NCBI RefSeq assembly: GCF_002795865.1
Contig: NZ_CP024920.1
Coordinates: 1,895,001 to 1,959,000, forward strand
Source of the DNA: Qipengyuania seohaensis
GTDB lineage: Bacteria > Pseudomonadota > Alphaproteobacteria > Sphingomonadales > Sphingomonadaceae
Length of the DNA stretch: 64,000 nt
Reading direction: 5' to 3'
In this document: positions 42,854-50,175 of the stretch, in pieces
How positions within the stretch are numbered: position 1 is the stretch's first letter
Layout of the letters: the number at the start of each line of letters is the position of its first letter
Made by a program: the position numbers and the translations under genes
The notes under the pieces: generated by a model
Databases searched by the model: none
The model's input: the letters and a program-made list of their open reading frames with translations, nothing else
Told to the model about the DNA's origin: nothing

Positions 42854-43167
42854 AGCAATTCCAGTTCGGCAGTGAGCATATCGCCTTCTGAGAGATCTTC
42901 GGCCCTCATCACTTTTTTTGAAACCAGCAACACCCATTCGGTCCTGCCCTTTTGAGGAAAGACCGAGGTCTTCCAGCGCGTGCCCCCGATGCTGGCCATG
43001 ACCTTGACCGAGCTGAAGCCGCGCCGGCTGCCAAGTTCCAGCCGCGTCATCCGCTCGTGCATCGCGAGTGTATCTGCGCTCTCGCCCGCAATCGTCACGA
43101 GATGATACGTCCCGCGTTCTCCCCGCCATTGCCGCAAGAGGAGGGTGCAGATGAGGGTCTCGCTCAC
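42850..43167 (-). CDS. DUF1905 domain protein
   Basis: A 105-residue beta-rich protein with GTG start overlapping the stop of the cyclophilin gene. ERGTYHLVTIAGESADTLAM, SRRGFSSVKVMASIGGTRWK and EWVLLVSKKVMRAEDLSEGD are the DUF1905 pattern, a small barrel of unknown function often next to YdeI-like proteins. No enzymatic residues are evident. It is transcribed after the peptidyl-prolyl isomerase gene; the overlap suggests coupled translation. Confidence 0.82.
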   Translation of the reverse strand: MSETLICTLLLRQWRGERGTYHLVTIAGESADTLAMHERMTRLELGSRRGFSSVKVMASIGGTRWKTSVFPQKGRTEWVLLVSKKVMRAEDLSEGDMLTAELELL

Positions 43168-44129
43168 TCGCCTGCGCGGCGGATGGGCACGGGAATGTTG
43201 CAGATATCCGCGCCCCCCGCCGGCACGATGAAGAACGGGTCGCGGCGATTGGCTCGCGCGTCGGCATAGCGGGGGAAGGTCTCGCCTGCGGTGGAGAGGA
43301 ATTCGAAGTGCGGCTGTTCGGCGGCGGGTAGGTCGCTGGCAACGCGCACGGTCAGGATCGGGGTGCGCTTGTCCGCTTCCTCATCGGTGTAGAAACCCAG
43401 CGCTCCTGAGCCGCGCGGGAGCGAGGAGAGGTGCTCCATGCCTTCGATGATACGGCCAACGAGCGCGATATTTCGGTCGAGATGGCGGGGGGCGTGTCCG
43501 ATCACCGTATAAAGCTCGGCTCCCGATCCCGTGTCGGGCGAATAGTTCCGGCCAACGCCGATCATGCCGTAACAATGGACGGGCCACCAAAAGTCGCCAA
43601 CCTGTGCGACCGGAAAGCCACCCTTTACGTCGGTCGCTTCTGCGTAAGAATCGATGAGCCGGTAACGTCCGGCCTGTTCTTCCTCGGCTTCCGGCACTCT
43701 TTGGACATAGTCGCTCTCGTCCATGACCTTGACGCCCTCGGGAAGCAGCTTGGGTTCGCCATCGGCTTCGGGATTGTCGTAATTGAGGTCGCCCCACTGC
43801 ACGACGTAATTGTCCTGCACACGGTTCACGGTGATGTCATCGTACCATTGCGCGCGGGCGAGGGTGCGAATGTTCTCGACCCAGCCCTGGCTGAAGGGCG
43901 CAGGCATCAGCTGGATAACGACCTTTCGCTCGGACCCGTTGGTGGCGGGAGCGAGGGTCATCACAAGCAGATCTTCGGCGGGAATAGCAATCCACTCTTC
44001 GGCCGCCGCGCCTTCGACAATTTCATTCGGCGAAGGCGCTCCGACAGGCGCATCTTGCGCTGCGAGGGGGGCGGACGAAGGAGCCGAAAGAGCGAGCGCT
44101 GCGGCGAGCGAAATCAAGGGTTTGGTCAT
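43164..44129 (-). CDS. cyclophilin-type peptidyl-prolyl isomerase, exported
   Basis: A 321-residue protein. Residues 1-23 are a signal peptide (ISLAAALALSAPSSAPLAAQ). WYDDITVNRVQDNYVVQWGD resembles the cyclophilin core F..T.FHRV...F..QGGD. GNYSPDT-like GVGRNYSPDTGSGAELYTVI and ALVGRIIEGMEHLSSL follow. There is a long insert (85-140) with DESDYVQRVPEAEEEQ. It should assist folding in the periplasm. The ATG at 44129 is used since it gives the signal peptide. A terminator stem lies 37 bases upstream. Confidence 0.85.
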   Translation of the reverse strand: MTKPLISLAAALALSAPSSAPLAAQDAPVGAPSPNEIVEGAAAEEWIAIPAEDLLVMTLAPATNGSERKVVIQLMPAPFSQGWVENIRTLARAQWYDDITVNRVQDNYVVQWGDLNYDNPEADGEPKLLPEGVKVMDESDYVQRVPEAEEEQAGRYRLIDSYAEATDVKGGFPVAQVGDFWWPVHCYGMIGVGRNYSPDTGSGAELYTVIGHAPRHLDRNIALVGRIIEGMEHLSSLPRGSGALGFYTDEEADKRTPILTVRVASDLPAAEQPHFEFLSTAGETFPRYADARANRRDPFFIVPAGGADICNIPVPIRRAGE

Positions 44130-44165
44130 GGCGTGGAAGCCTGCCACGCAAACGGGCAAACAAAA

Positions 44166-44203
44166 AGCCCCTTTTCGCACGTTTTTAGGGGCGAAAAGGG
44201 GCT
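44166..44203 (-). terminator. intrinsic terminator (minus strand)
   Basis: AGCCCCTTTTCGC (44166-44178) and GCGAAAAGGGGCT (44191-44203) form a perfect 13-bp stem with a 12-base loop. On the minus strand it is followed by TTTTTG. It should end transcripts that come from the thiolase-like gene about 200 bases upstream, giving it a long 3' untranslated part, and separate it from the cyclophilin gene. Confidence 0.85.
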
Positions 44204-44401
44204 CTGAAGCGATGGTCGCAGGGAATGCAATTCCGCGCACCATCGCGACTTGGGGGGTGGTATTGTAGGAACGACGTTGCTGCGCTCGGGTTCCAACGGT
44301 TCGTCGAAAAATTCGAGCTGGCTGTTTCCCGGCATATGCCGCGGCACCGGCGCGGCAGCGATGCCATCTCGCTCCTCTGAAAAGAGGTGCGAGTTGTCGC
44401 C

Positions 44402-45931
44402 CTACAGGGTCGTGAAATTCCTGCCATCGCGGTGCGCGATCGAGATCGTACGCCCAACGAGTTCCTCGGAAATCGCTGCAATCTTCTCCCGGGCAACCTC
44501 GCCCAACTCGACGCGGGCGATTGCCCGGCCTTCCGCGTTTCGGGCGATGACGAAAGCGCTAGTCGGTCCATCCTTGCCGTGAATGACGGTGAAGGCTTCG
44601 ACTTCAGCTTCGCAATCCTCGTCTAGCAGGGTGATTTCCGGCCTGCTGGCGGTTTCACTGCGGTCTGCATCGCTCGACACGGGCGTCCAGGCCTCGGGCG
44701 GTCGGGTGGAATAGATGCCCACCGACTCCTTGCTCATGAAGCCGCCATTGGCGAGTACAAGACCGTAGCTGCCGCGATCTGTGCGCAGTCGTTCGACCAT
44801 GCTGGCGATGGCGTGCGTGGAGTAATTGTTTCCGGGACCGCCAAAAAACGGCAACCCTCCTGTCACCGTCAGATCGTCGGAGAACGGGTCGAGGCCGAGG
44901 TATTCGGCCGCCAGCATCGGCACGATGGGAAAACAGCTGTACAGATCGAAATGGGCGACTTCCGCAGCGGAAATCTCTGACGCACGCAGGGCCGTATCGA
45001 GCGCCAGCCTGATGGCGTCCGAATGCGAGAGGTCGGGACGCTGCGACATCAGCGCGTCTTTCACGTCGGCATGGCCGTGCAAGTAGACCCACTTCTCTTC
45101 GGGCACGCCCAGCTCGCGTGCCTTTCCTGCGGTCGTCAGGACCAATGCGGCCGACTGGTTCACAGCATCCTGTGCGACATGCCATTTGAGCAACGGATCG
45201 CACATCGGGTAATTGGCTTTCGAGGGTCTCGCCAGGAATTCCTCGCCCAACGCCTGCGGGAATTGCGCGTAAGGATTGGTTGCGGCAACCTCGGAGAACC
45301 GCGCGAAAAGCTTGCTCGCATTCTCGCGCCATTCCTGTGTCGAAAGGCCCATGCGCGCGCGCCATGCCTGTTCCTGCGCGGCATAGTTCTGAGGCGGCAT
45401 GCCGAGGCCATTGGTAATTTCATAGCGCGAAAGAAGCGGGTCTCCCTTGCCCCTGTCCTCTACGGGCCCGTCTGTGTCATCGCTCCAGTCGAGGGCATGG
45501 CCAGCTTTTATCGCCGCCTTCATTGCGCCGGTTACTTCCCCGCCGGCGATGAGCGCGACTTCGTATTCGCCATCTGCAAGCTTCGCTGAAAGTTCGTTCA
45601 CCAATGCTTGCGGCTGGTCACCGCCGACGACGGAATAGATCGCTCTGTCGGGTGAAAGATCTGTGCCGTCCAGGACCGCCCGGGGAAGGTTCTCGATCGT
45701 GCCGAACGGCGTGACAGGCTCGCGCAGGGAATCGGGGAAGGTGCGGATGAACAGGGCGAGATCAACGGCATCGGCGATCCCGTCGCCGCGCGTGTCATCT
45801 ATCGCCCGCCCAATGGCGGTGCGCATCATCTCTACCGGATGCGGAGCCGATGACGGGTCCTTTCCGTCCCAATGGTCGACCGCCTGGCCAACGCCGATAA
45901 TCACGGGAAGCGTGTCTGCCTTGCCGGCCAT
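44402..45931 (-). CDS. thiolase-like protein (acetyl-CoA acetyltransferase family), no obvious nucleophile
   Basis: A 509-residue protein of the thiolase superfamily starting MAGKADTLPVIIGVGQAVDH. YSVVGGDQPQALVNELSAKL is where classical thiolases have the Asn-x-x-Cys nucleophile; no Cys is seen. HFDLYSCFPIVPMLAAEYLG stands where the NEAFA loop is expected, and TVTGGLPFFGGPGNNYSTHA replaces the GGAIALGHP loop. An ~85-residue beta-type extension ends the protein. It may act on bulky acyl-CoA in a retro-thiolase or binding role; ordinary thiolysis is doubtful. The ATG at 45931 gives a good N-terminus. Confidence 0.8.
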   Translation of the reverse strand: MAGKADTLPVIIGVGQAVDHWDGKDPSSAPHPVEMMRTAIGRAIDDTRGDGIADAVDLALFIRTFPDSLREPVTPFGTIENLPRAVLDGTDLSPDRAIYSVVGGDQPQALVNELSAKLADGEYEVALIAGGEVTGAMKAAIKAGHALDWSDDTDGPVEDRGKGDPLLSRYEITNGLGMPPQNYAAQEQAWRARMGLSTQEWRENASKLFARFSEVAATNPYAQFPQALGEEFLARPSKANYPMCDPLLKWHVAQDAVNQSAALVLTTAGKARELGVPEEKWVYLHGHADVKDALMSQRPDLSHSDAIRLALDTALRASEISAAEVAHFDLYSCFPIVPMLAAEYLGLDPFSDDLTVTGGLPFFGGPGNNYSTHAIASMVERLRTDRGSYGLVLANGGFMSKESVGIYSTRPPEAWTPVSSDADRSETASRPEITLLDEDCEAEVEAFTVIHGKDGPTSAFVIARNAEGRAIARVELGEVAREKIAAISEELVGRTISIAHRDGRNFTTL

Positions 45932-46127
45932 GGTGCATTCCTTCTCACTCTGAGCGCGTCGCGCGATTGGCAGCGCTGCCTTAATCAGCAAACAGCGTCA
46001 GGTCGCGCAAGTGAAGAGGCCGTGATTCAGGACTTTCTAAACGCATTGACGCGGCGGCGGCTTAATAAGTGCGGCGGCCGCCCATCCTTAAGCGAAGTCG
46101 CGATCGCTATTTCAGGGAAATGCGAAG

Positions 46128-46218
46128 TGGCGGAGCAGGAGGGATTCGAACCCTCGATACGGGGTTACCGTATACACACTTTCCAGGCGTGCGCCTTCGA
46201 CCACTCGGCCACTGCTCC
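46128..46218 (-). tRNA. tRNA-Ser(GGA)
   Basis: On the minus strand the gene runs from GGAGCAG (46218 down) to CTGCTCC, with the G discriminator at 46131 and CCA encoded at 46130-46128. The anticodon GGA is at 46184-46182 in CTGGAAA. A long variable arm and GGTTCGAATCC T-loop are present, as in class II serine tRNAs. It reads UCC/UCU. Confidence 0.97.
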
Positions 46219-46343
46219 GCGTTCTCGATCGTGTAACCCAACCCGCGCATGGCGAGGGGAGCCGCGTCAAGAAGGCGCGCCTCTAGCGGTCTTGGCAGCG
46301 GGGCGCAAGCAGGCAAACGCCCACCCTTGGTCCCTTTGCGCGA

Positions 46344-46724
46344 TCAGTGCGTGAGTTTGCGGCGCATGCGGTAGCGCCCGTTCTCGAACTGCTCGAAATA
46401 CTGGTGCACATCGGGATGCGAAACCGGACCGGTGAGCGCGTCGCCAACGAGGTTCTGCTGGCTGACGTAGGCGACGTAATCGCTCTCGTCGCTCTCTGCC
46501 AGCAGGTGATAGAAAGGCTGGTTGCGGTCCGGACGGATTTCCTCGGGGATCGACGAATACCATTCCTCGCTGTTGGCGAAGACGGGGTCGATGTCGAAGA
46601 TCACGCCGCGGAAATCGAAGGTCTTGTGTTTGACGACATCGCCTATTGCAAAGCGTGTCTTGATGCGGCGGGGCGCCTCGAGAGTGCGACCTGCCTGGGC
46701 GGAGAAAAACAAAGTCCTGTCCAT
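46344..46724 (-). CDS. hspQ: heat-shock protein HspQ (YccV-like, hemimethylated-DNA-binding fold)
   Basis: A 126-residue protein. The core is KTRFAIGDVVKHKTFDFRGV, then IDPVFANSEEWY, RNQPFYHLLAESDESDYVAY and SQQNLVGDALTGPVSHPDV, which is the HspQ/YccV beta fold. HspQ binds and promotes turnover of proteins in the Lon pathway in enterobacteria. The N-terminus is about 20 residues longer than the enterobacterial protein. A CTTGTT-N15-CCCATAT element lies 12 bases upstream of the ATG, so heat-shock control is likely. Confidence 0.9.
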   Translation of the reverse strand: MDRTLFFSAQAGRTLEAPRRIKTRFAIGDVVKHKTFDFRGVIFDIDPVFANSEEWYSSIPEEIRPDRNQPFYHLLAESDESDYVAYVSQQNLVGDALTGPVSHPDVHQYFEQFENGRYRMRRKLTH

Positions 46725-46735
46725 GTCACGGAATG

Positions 46736-46763
46736 ATATGGGAAGCGGGCCTCACGTAACAAG
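46736..46763 (-). promoter_or_regulatory. RpoH-type heat-shock promoter for hspQ
   Basis: On the minus strand CTTGTT (46763-46758) is followed by a 15-base spacer and CCCATAT (46742-46736). The heat-shock sigma factor consensus is CTTGAA-N13/17-CCCATnT, so only two -35 bases differ. It lies directly upstream of hspQ. With the ATG at 46724 the mRNA would have an untranslated leader of only about five bases. Confidence 0.65.
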
Positions 46764-46886
46764 GCTTGCGGCCGTGCCGTCCCCGGTTTTCTCGTGCGAA
46801 AGGACTTGGCAAGCCGAACGCGCACGGCTAATGGCCCCCTCGCTTCGACCGAGGCCCGATGGGCCCTTCAGGCACACCCGACATGC

Positions 46887-46976
46887 GGAGAGGTGGCAGA
46901 GAGGTCGAATGCGCCGCACTCGAAATGCGGTATACGGGCAACCGTATCGTGGGTTCGAATCCCACCCTCTCCGCCA
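46887..46976 (+). tRNA. tRNA-Ser(CGA)
   Basis: The acceptor arms GGAGAGG (46887-46893) and CCTCTCC (46966-46972) pair fully; G73 and CCA (46974-46976) are encoded. Anticodon CGA is at 46921-46923 in ACTCGAAAT. Long variable arm (TACGGGCAACCGTA) and GGTTCGAATCC T-loop identify a class II serine tRNA. It reads UCG. Confidence 0.97.
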
Positions 46977-47316
46977 CTACTTCCCGAAAATAGGGGGGGC
47001 TGGCGAGCCGATTCGGTTTTGGATGCGCTGAAGGGTGCGCTGGTGGCGTGCCCATAGAGACGCGCGGCGCTTGATAATTCTTGATTGCGTTTCAAAGGAC
47101 GTCGGTATCCGCTCGGCGTATGATCACCGCGCGGCTCACTCTATAATTCTCTATTCTAGAAACTTCGCGCGAGCGAGAAGCTGTATCAGCGGCTCTTCGA
47201 TGGATCAGCACCGCCAGATCGGCTAATGCGCTGAGAATATCGTCCACCCCCTTACGTCCGCTAATAGGAAGCCCACCAAAGGCACCGAAGTCTGAAAATG
47301 GGTGGAAAGCGGAAAT
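46977..47316 (+). other. gene-poor stretch downstream of tRNA-Ser(CGA)
   Basis: About 340 bases without a convincing gene, and visibly less GC-rich than the surroundings (for example around 47140-47160). A 63-codon open frame at 47035-47226 has no family likeness or ribosome site. There is one copy of a 14-bp repeat at 47300-47313. No duplicate of the tRNA 3' end is found, so no attachment site can be named. Confidence 0.6.
47300..47313 (+). repeat. 14-bp direct repeat, copy 1 (GGGTGGAAAGCGGA)
   Basis: Identical to 47944-47957. The pair brackets the TPM lipoprotein gene by 3 bases on one side and 99 on the other. No transposase or further symmetry is attached. Confidence 0.6.
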
Positions 47317-47844
47317 TCAGCTGTGGCGGCCCAACTCATCGATCAGAGCATCTACACCCGCCTCGATCCCTTCTGCAAACTCACCTTTGCGGAAGCGCGG
47401 CAACATCCTATTCTCAATAATCGCTTGGCATGCAGAATCAGGAATCGCCGCTTCCAATCCGGAACCGACCGCAATCCTTGTTTTGCGCTCGTTCGGCGCG
47501 ACGAGGACGACCACGCCGTCATTATGGTCTTTCCGACCGATCCCCCATCCGTTTGCCAAATCGCGAGTAAAATCGGTGACATCGCGACCTTCTAGTGAAC
47601 TCACCGTCACGACGACCATCTGATGCTTCGTCACTTCTTCAAAACGATCCAGACGTTCCGAGAGCGCCAGTTCGAACTCTTCATCGAGAATATTGGCGGC
47701 ATCGGTAACGCGCCCCGCGAGCGGAACTGCGGAATCGACTGGTGCTGAAACCCGATGTGTGTCGCTGGAGTTGGGCTGACTTGCTGCCTGCCCGTCCGAG
47801 CAAGCAGCGGCGAGCGCCATTGACAATAGAAGGAGCAACCTCAT
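47317..47844 (-). CDS. TPM-domain lipoprotein
   Basis: A 175-residue protein. MRLLLLLSMALAAAC gives a lipobox with Cys15. The TPM domain covers about 45-165: VTDAANILDEEFELALSERL, QMVVVTVSSLEGRDVTDFTR, GIGRKDHNDGVVVLVAPNER and RIAVGSGLEAAIPDSACQAI. TPM proteins have phosphatase-like or repair roles; the bacterial function is unclear. The ATG at 47844 is chosen because it gives a lipoprotein signal; the frame goes back to 47913. No C-terminal membrane helices, unlike YgcG. Confidence 0.85.
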   Translation of the reverse strand: MRLLLLLSMALAAACSDGQAASQPNSSDTHRVSAPVDSAVPLAGRVTDAANILDEEFELALSERLDRFEEVTKHQMVVVTVSSLEGRDVTDFTRDLANGWGIGRKDHNDGVVVLVAPNERKTRIAVGSGLEAAIPDSACQAIIENRMLPRFRKGEFAEGIEAGVDALIDELGRHS

Positions 47845-47943
47845 TCCTCGCTGTCTGACGCCTTGCAGCAATGTCCGCAACCAGGTCGTTAGGGGACTGA
47901 CCGCTCTTGGCACATCGCCAACTCGGCAATTCAGTCACGAAGT

Positions 47944-47957
47944 GGGTGGAAAGCGGA
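47944..47957 (+). repeat. 14-bp direct repeat, copy 2 (GGGTGGAAAGCGGA)
   Basis: Second copy of the element at 47300, 644 bases downstream and in the same orientation. It is followed by CGTTC, whereas the first copy is followed by AATTC, so similarity does not extend far. Confidence 0.6.
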
Positions 47958-47982
47958 CGTTCGGCAAAGTCAGTTTGCCGAC

Positions 47983-48129
47983 TTACCTTGGGCCGCTAGC
48001 GGTCTGTCTGCTTTCAGTCTCCAATTCAGCCATTCGCTCCATCACGATAGCTTCCTGAAAGCCGCCATTCTGCAAAAACACCTGAAGGGGAGGACCTGTT
48101 GTGAGGCCGAGGCTAGCCCTGTTCTCCAC
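47983..48129 (-). pseudogene. short protein-like frame, possible gene remnant
   Basis: A 48-codon frame on the minus strand from GTG (48129) to TAA (47983), overlapping the 3' end of the ROK kinase gene by 17 bases. It contains GLTTGPPLQVFLQNGGFQEA and VMERMAELETESRQTASGPR, which look like real protein rather than random reading. No family is recognised. It may be a truncated tail of a lost gene, or a short gene with a poor start. Confidence 0.25.
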
Positions 48130-48997
48130 GGAGCGCTTCTTCCGCCAAGAGCAAAGTTCCAGTCAAGCCAGCCTTATCTCCAAGCGCGGGAGGTAGGATC
48201 TTGTGGTTTTGCCGGCTGGGGAAATACCCTGCGCCGAGTTTCTCCGCCAGCTCTGCGACACGCTTCAGAAGGCCCGGTGTCTTGATGACCCCTCCGCCCA
48301 GCACGATTATCTCGGTTGCCATGGAAGCGTAGATGCTGTGGCACATTTGGGCGAGATAGCCGGCTACCAGCTCATGGGCCTCGTGATCGCCAGGCAGGTC
48401 GGAAAGCGTCGTTCCCCAGCGAGCGTGTATCGCCGGGCCGCACGCCAGGCCTTCGAGGCAGTCGCCGTGGAAAGGACAGAAGCCGGGGAAGGCATCATCG
48501 CCGGGAACGCGTCGCGGGTAGATGTGACCCAGTTCGGGATGCCCTGCGCCGTGGACCAGCCGGCCATCTATGACCGTCCCTCCGCCTATTCCCGTTCCTA
48601 CCGTCACATAGGTGAGCGAGGAGGCTCCCTTTCCGGCGCCAAGGTGATACTCGGAAAGGGCGGCTCCGTTGACATCGGTTTCAAATCCGACGGGCACCGA
48701 AAACGCCTGCTGGAAGTATCCCGCCAGGTCGCAATCGGACCAGTGCGGCTTCGGCGTCTTGAGGATATGGCCCCATTTGGGTGACGCGGGGGCGAGTTCG
48801 ACAGGCCCGAAGCTGGCGATCCCGATCGCACTCAACCGACCCTGCTCCTCGAACCACCCGCGTGCCTCCGCGAGGGTCTGCGACGGTTCACGTGTGGGGA
48901 TCGTGTGCGTGGCACGCACTCGCGTGGGGCTTTCGCCGACTGTCAGGACGAATTTGGTCCCGCCAGCTTCGATCCCGCCGAGCAGGCCTTCGCTCAT
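48113..48997 (-). CDS. ROK-family fructokinase
   Basis: A 294-residue sugar kinase. GGIEAGGTKFVLTVG is the phosphate-binding start, TYVTVGTGIGGGTVIDG the second, and GHPELGHIYPRR with GFCPFHGDCLEGLACGPAI is the His/Cys zinc site of ROK kinases. VLGGGVIKTPGL closes the ATP site. This form (LEGLACGPA) is that of bacterial fructokinases. ATG at 48997 overlaps the stop of the GH68 gene, so fructose released there is directly phosphorylated to fructose-6-phosphate. Substrate is inferred from this context. Confidence 0.9.
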   Translation of the reverse strand: MSEGLLGGIEAGGTKFVLTVGESPTRVRATHTIPTREPSQTLAEARGWFEEQGRLSAIGIASFGPVELAPASPKWGHILKTPKPHWSDCDLAGYFQQAFSVPVGFETDVNGAALSEYHLGAGKGASSLTYVTVGTGIGGGTVIDGRLVHGAGHPELGHIYPRRVPGDDAFPGFCPFHGDCLEGLACGPAIHARWGTTLSDLPGDHEAHELVAGYLAQMCHSIYASMATEIIVLGGGVIKTPGLLKRVAELAEKLGAGYFPSRQNHKILPPALGDKAGLTGTLLLAEEALRGEQG

Positions 48998-50097
48998 CGC
49001 ATCGTCTCCATACCAACCGGTCTGGCATCTCTTGCCTCGTTGCCAATGTCCAGCCTGGCGAGAGGAGCGGGAGCGCCCGCAAATTCGCTGCAATCATCGT
49101 CAGCGCATTCGACAAAACTCGAGACGAGAAGTTCGCGCGTCACCGACCAGCTGTACGCCTGCGCGGGGCGGTCTTCAGGATTGGCAAGCACCAGTCCCGA
49201 CCCGTTGAGCGGCTCGTACGGTCCGCGAAGCGCCTTGGCGGACATTCCGTAGAGCCCGGTGGGGGCATGCTGCAATTCGGGCGTGAAGGTGCTCGACTGG
49301 GTCGCCCAGAAGGCCAGATAGTTTCCTTCGTGAAAGACGATGTGCGCGCGTTCCAGCTCGTTGTTCACGCCGCCGGAATGGATGATGGGCGGCAACAGGG
49401 TCCACGTATGATCGATGTTTTCGGCAAGTCCGATCGCACCGGTGTATTCGCTTTCGCCGGAGGGCCGCGATGCGGAGAAGACGAGATATTCGCGCCCGTC
49501 GACCGGGTCCCTGAAATAGGCAGGATCGCGATAGGCCTTGATACGCCCCGCTTCGCCCTCATGGGCATCGGCGGCAATATAATCCGATGTCAGCTCGGTC
49601 AGGATGGGTCGCGGAACGCTCCAGCCCACGGGAAATCCGTCCTGGTCCGTATCCGCAGTGGTTTCGAACAAGGCCTGTTGGTAGCCGCCCGGCGACGCCA
49701 ACAGTCCGGCGCCGGTGAACCAGAGCGTAAATTTTCCCTCGCTCCAGATCGAGGAGCCTGACCATTCGCGCTCGTATGGGCCACCGAAGTCGGGCAGGAG
49801 AGGGCCGAGATCGATCCAGTTCGCATGTTTTCGTTCGAGCAGGTGGATCTTGGCCTTGAAATGGCGTCCCGCTGGATCGCCGTCGTCGGGCGCGGTCAGG
49901 ATCATCCAGAACTCGCGGCCCGAAATATCGGCGATGTTTCCATCCCGGTCCTGCACTGGCCACATATCCCAGTAATAGAGCTCGGGCCGGGGGCGGACGA
50001 CATCGGTCGCGGCAAACTTCGGCAGGCGCGCCGCCTGCTGGCTGGCGATGGCTTCGACGTGTGTGCTGGTCCAGGCAGTTGTCACAAGTTCACCCAA
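48994..50097 (-). CDS. GH68 levansucrase/invertase-type enzyme without signal peptide
   Basis: A 367-residue five-bladed propeller. The nucleophile Asp44 is in YYWDMWPVQD. EWSGSS lies near 111-116. The transition-state Asp191 is in YRDPAYF, and the acid/base Glu249 with Arg250 in NNELERAHIVF. These match levansucrases, which split sucrose and transfer or release fructose. The N-terminus MGELVTTAWTSTHVEAI has no export signal, like the GH68 enzymes of Zymomonas. Co-operonic with ROK fructokinase and the TonB receptor; whether it hydrolyses or polymerises is open. Confidence 0.93.
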   Translation of the reverse strand: MGELVTTAWTSTHVEAIASQQAARLPKFAATDVVRPRPELYYWDMWPVQDRDGNIADISGREFWMILTAPDDGDPAGRHFKAKIHLLERKHANWIDLGPLLPDFGGPYEREWSGSSIWSEGKFTLWFTGAGLLASPGGYQQALFETTADTDQDGFPVGWSVPRPILTELTSDYIAADAHEGEAGRIKAYRDPAYFRDPVDGREYLVFSASRPSGESEYTGAIGLAENIDHTWTLLPPIIHSGGVNNELERAHIVFHEGNYLAFWATQSSTFTPELQHAPTGLYGMSAKALRGPYEPLNGSGLVLANPEDRPAQAYSWSVTRELLVSSFVECADDDCSEFAGAPAPLARLDIGNEARDARPVGMETMR

Positions 50098-50175
50098 AGT
50101 CTTGCATCGGAAGCATTTGGCCGGCGAACCAGGAAGGATCGGTTCGCCGGCCAGTCTATCTGATCGAAGGGAAGA

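Noticed and set aside
44126-44347. 73-codon minus-strand frame containing MPGNSQLEFFDEPLEPERSN
   Set aside because: Looks protein-like at first, but it runs through the 13-bp terminator stem and has no ribosome site, so it is better explained as untranslated 3' sequence.
46887-48112. Genomic-island attachment site at tRNA-Ser(CGA)
   Set aside because: No second copy of the tRNA 3' end and no integrase gene within reach; only low gene density supports it.
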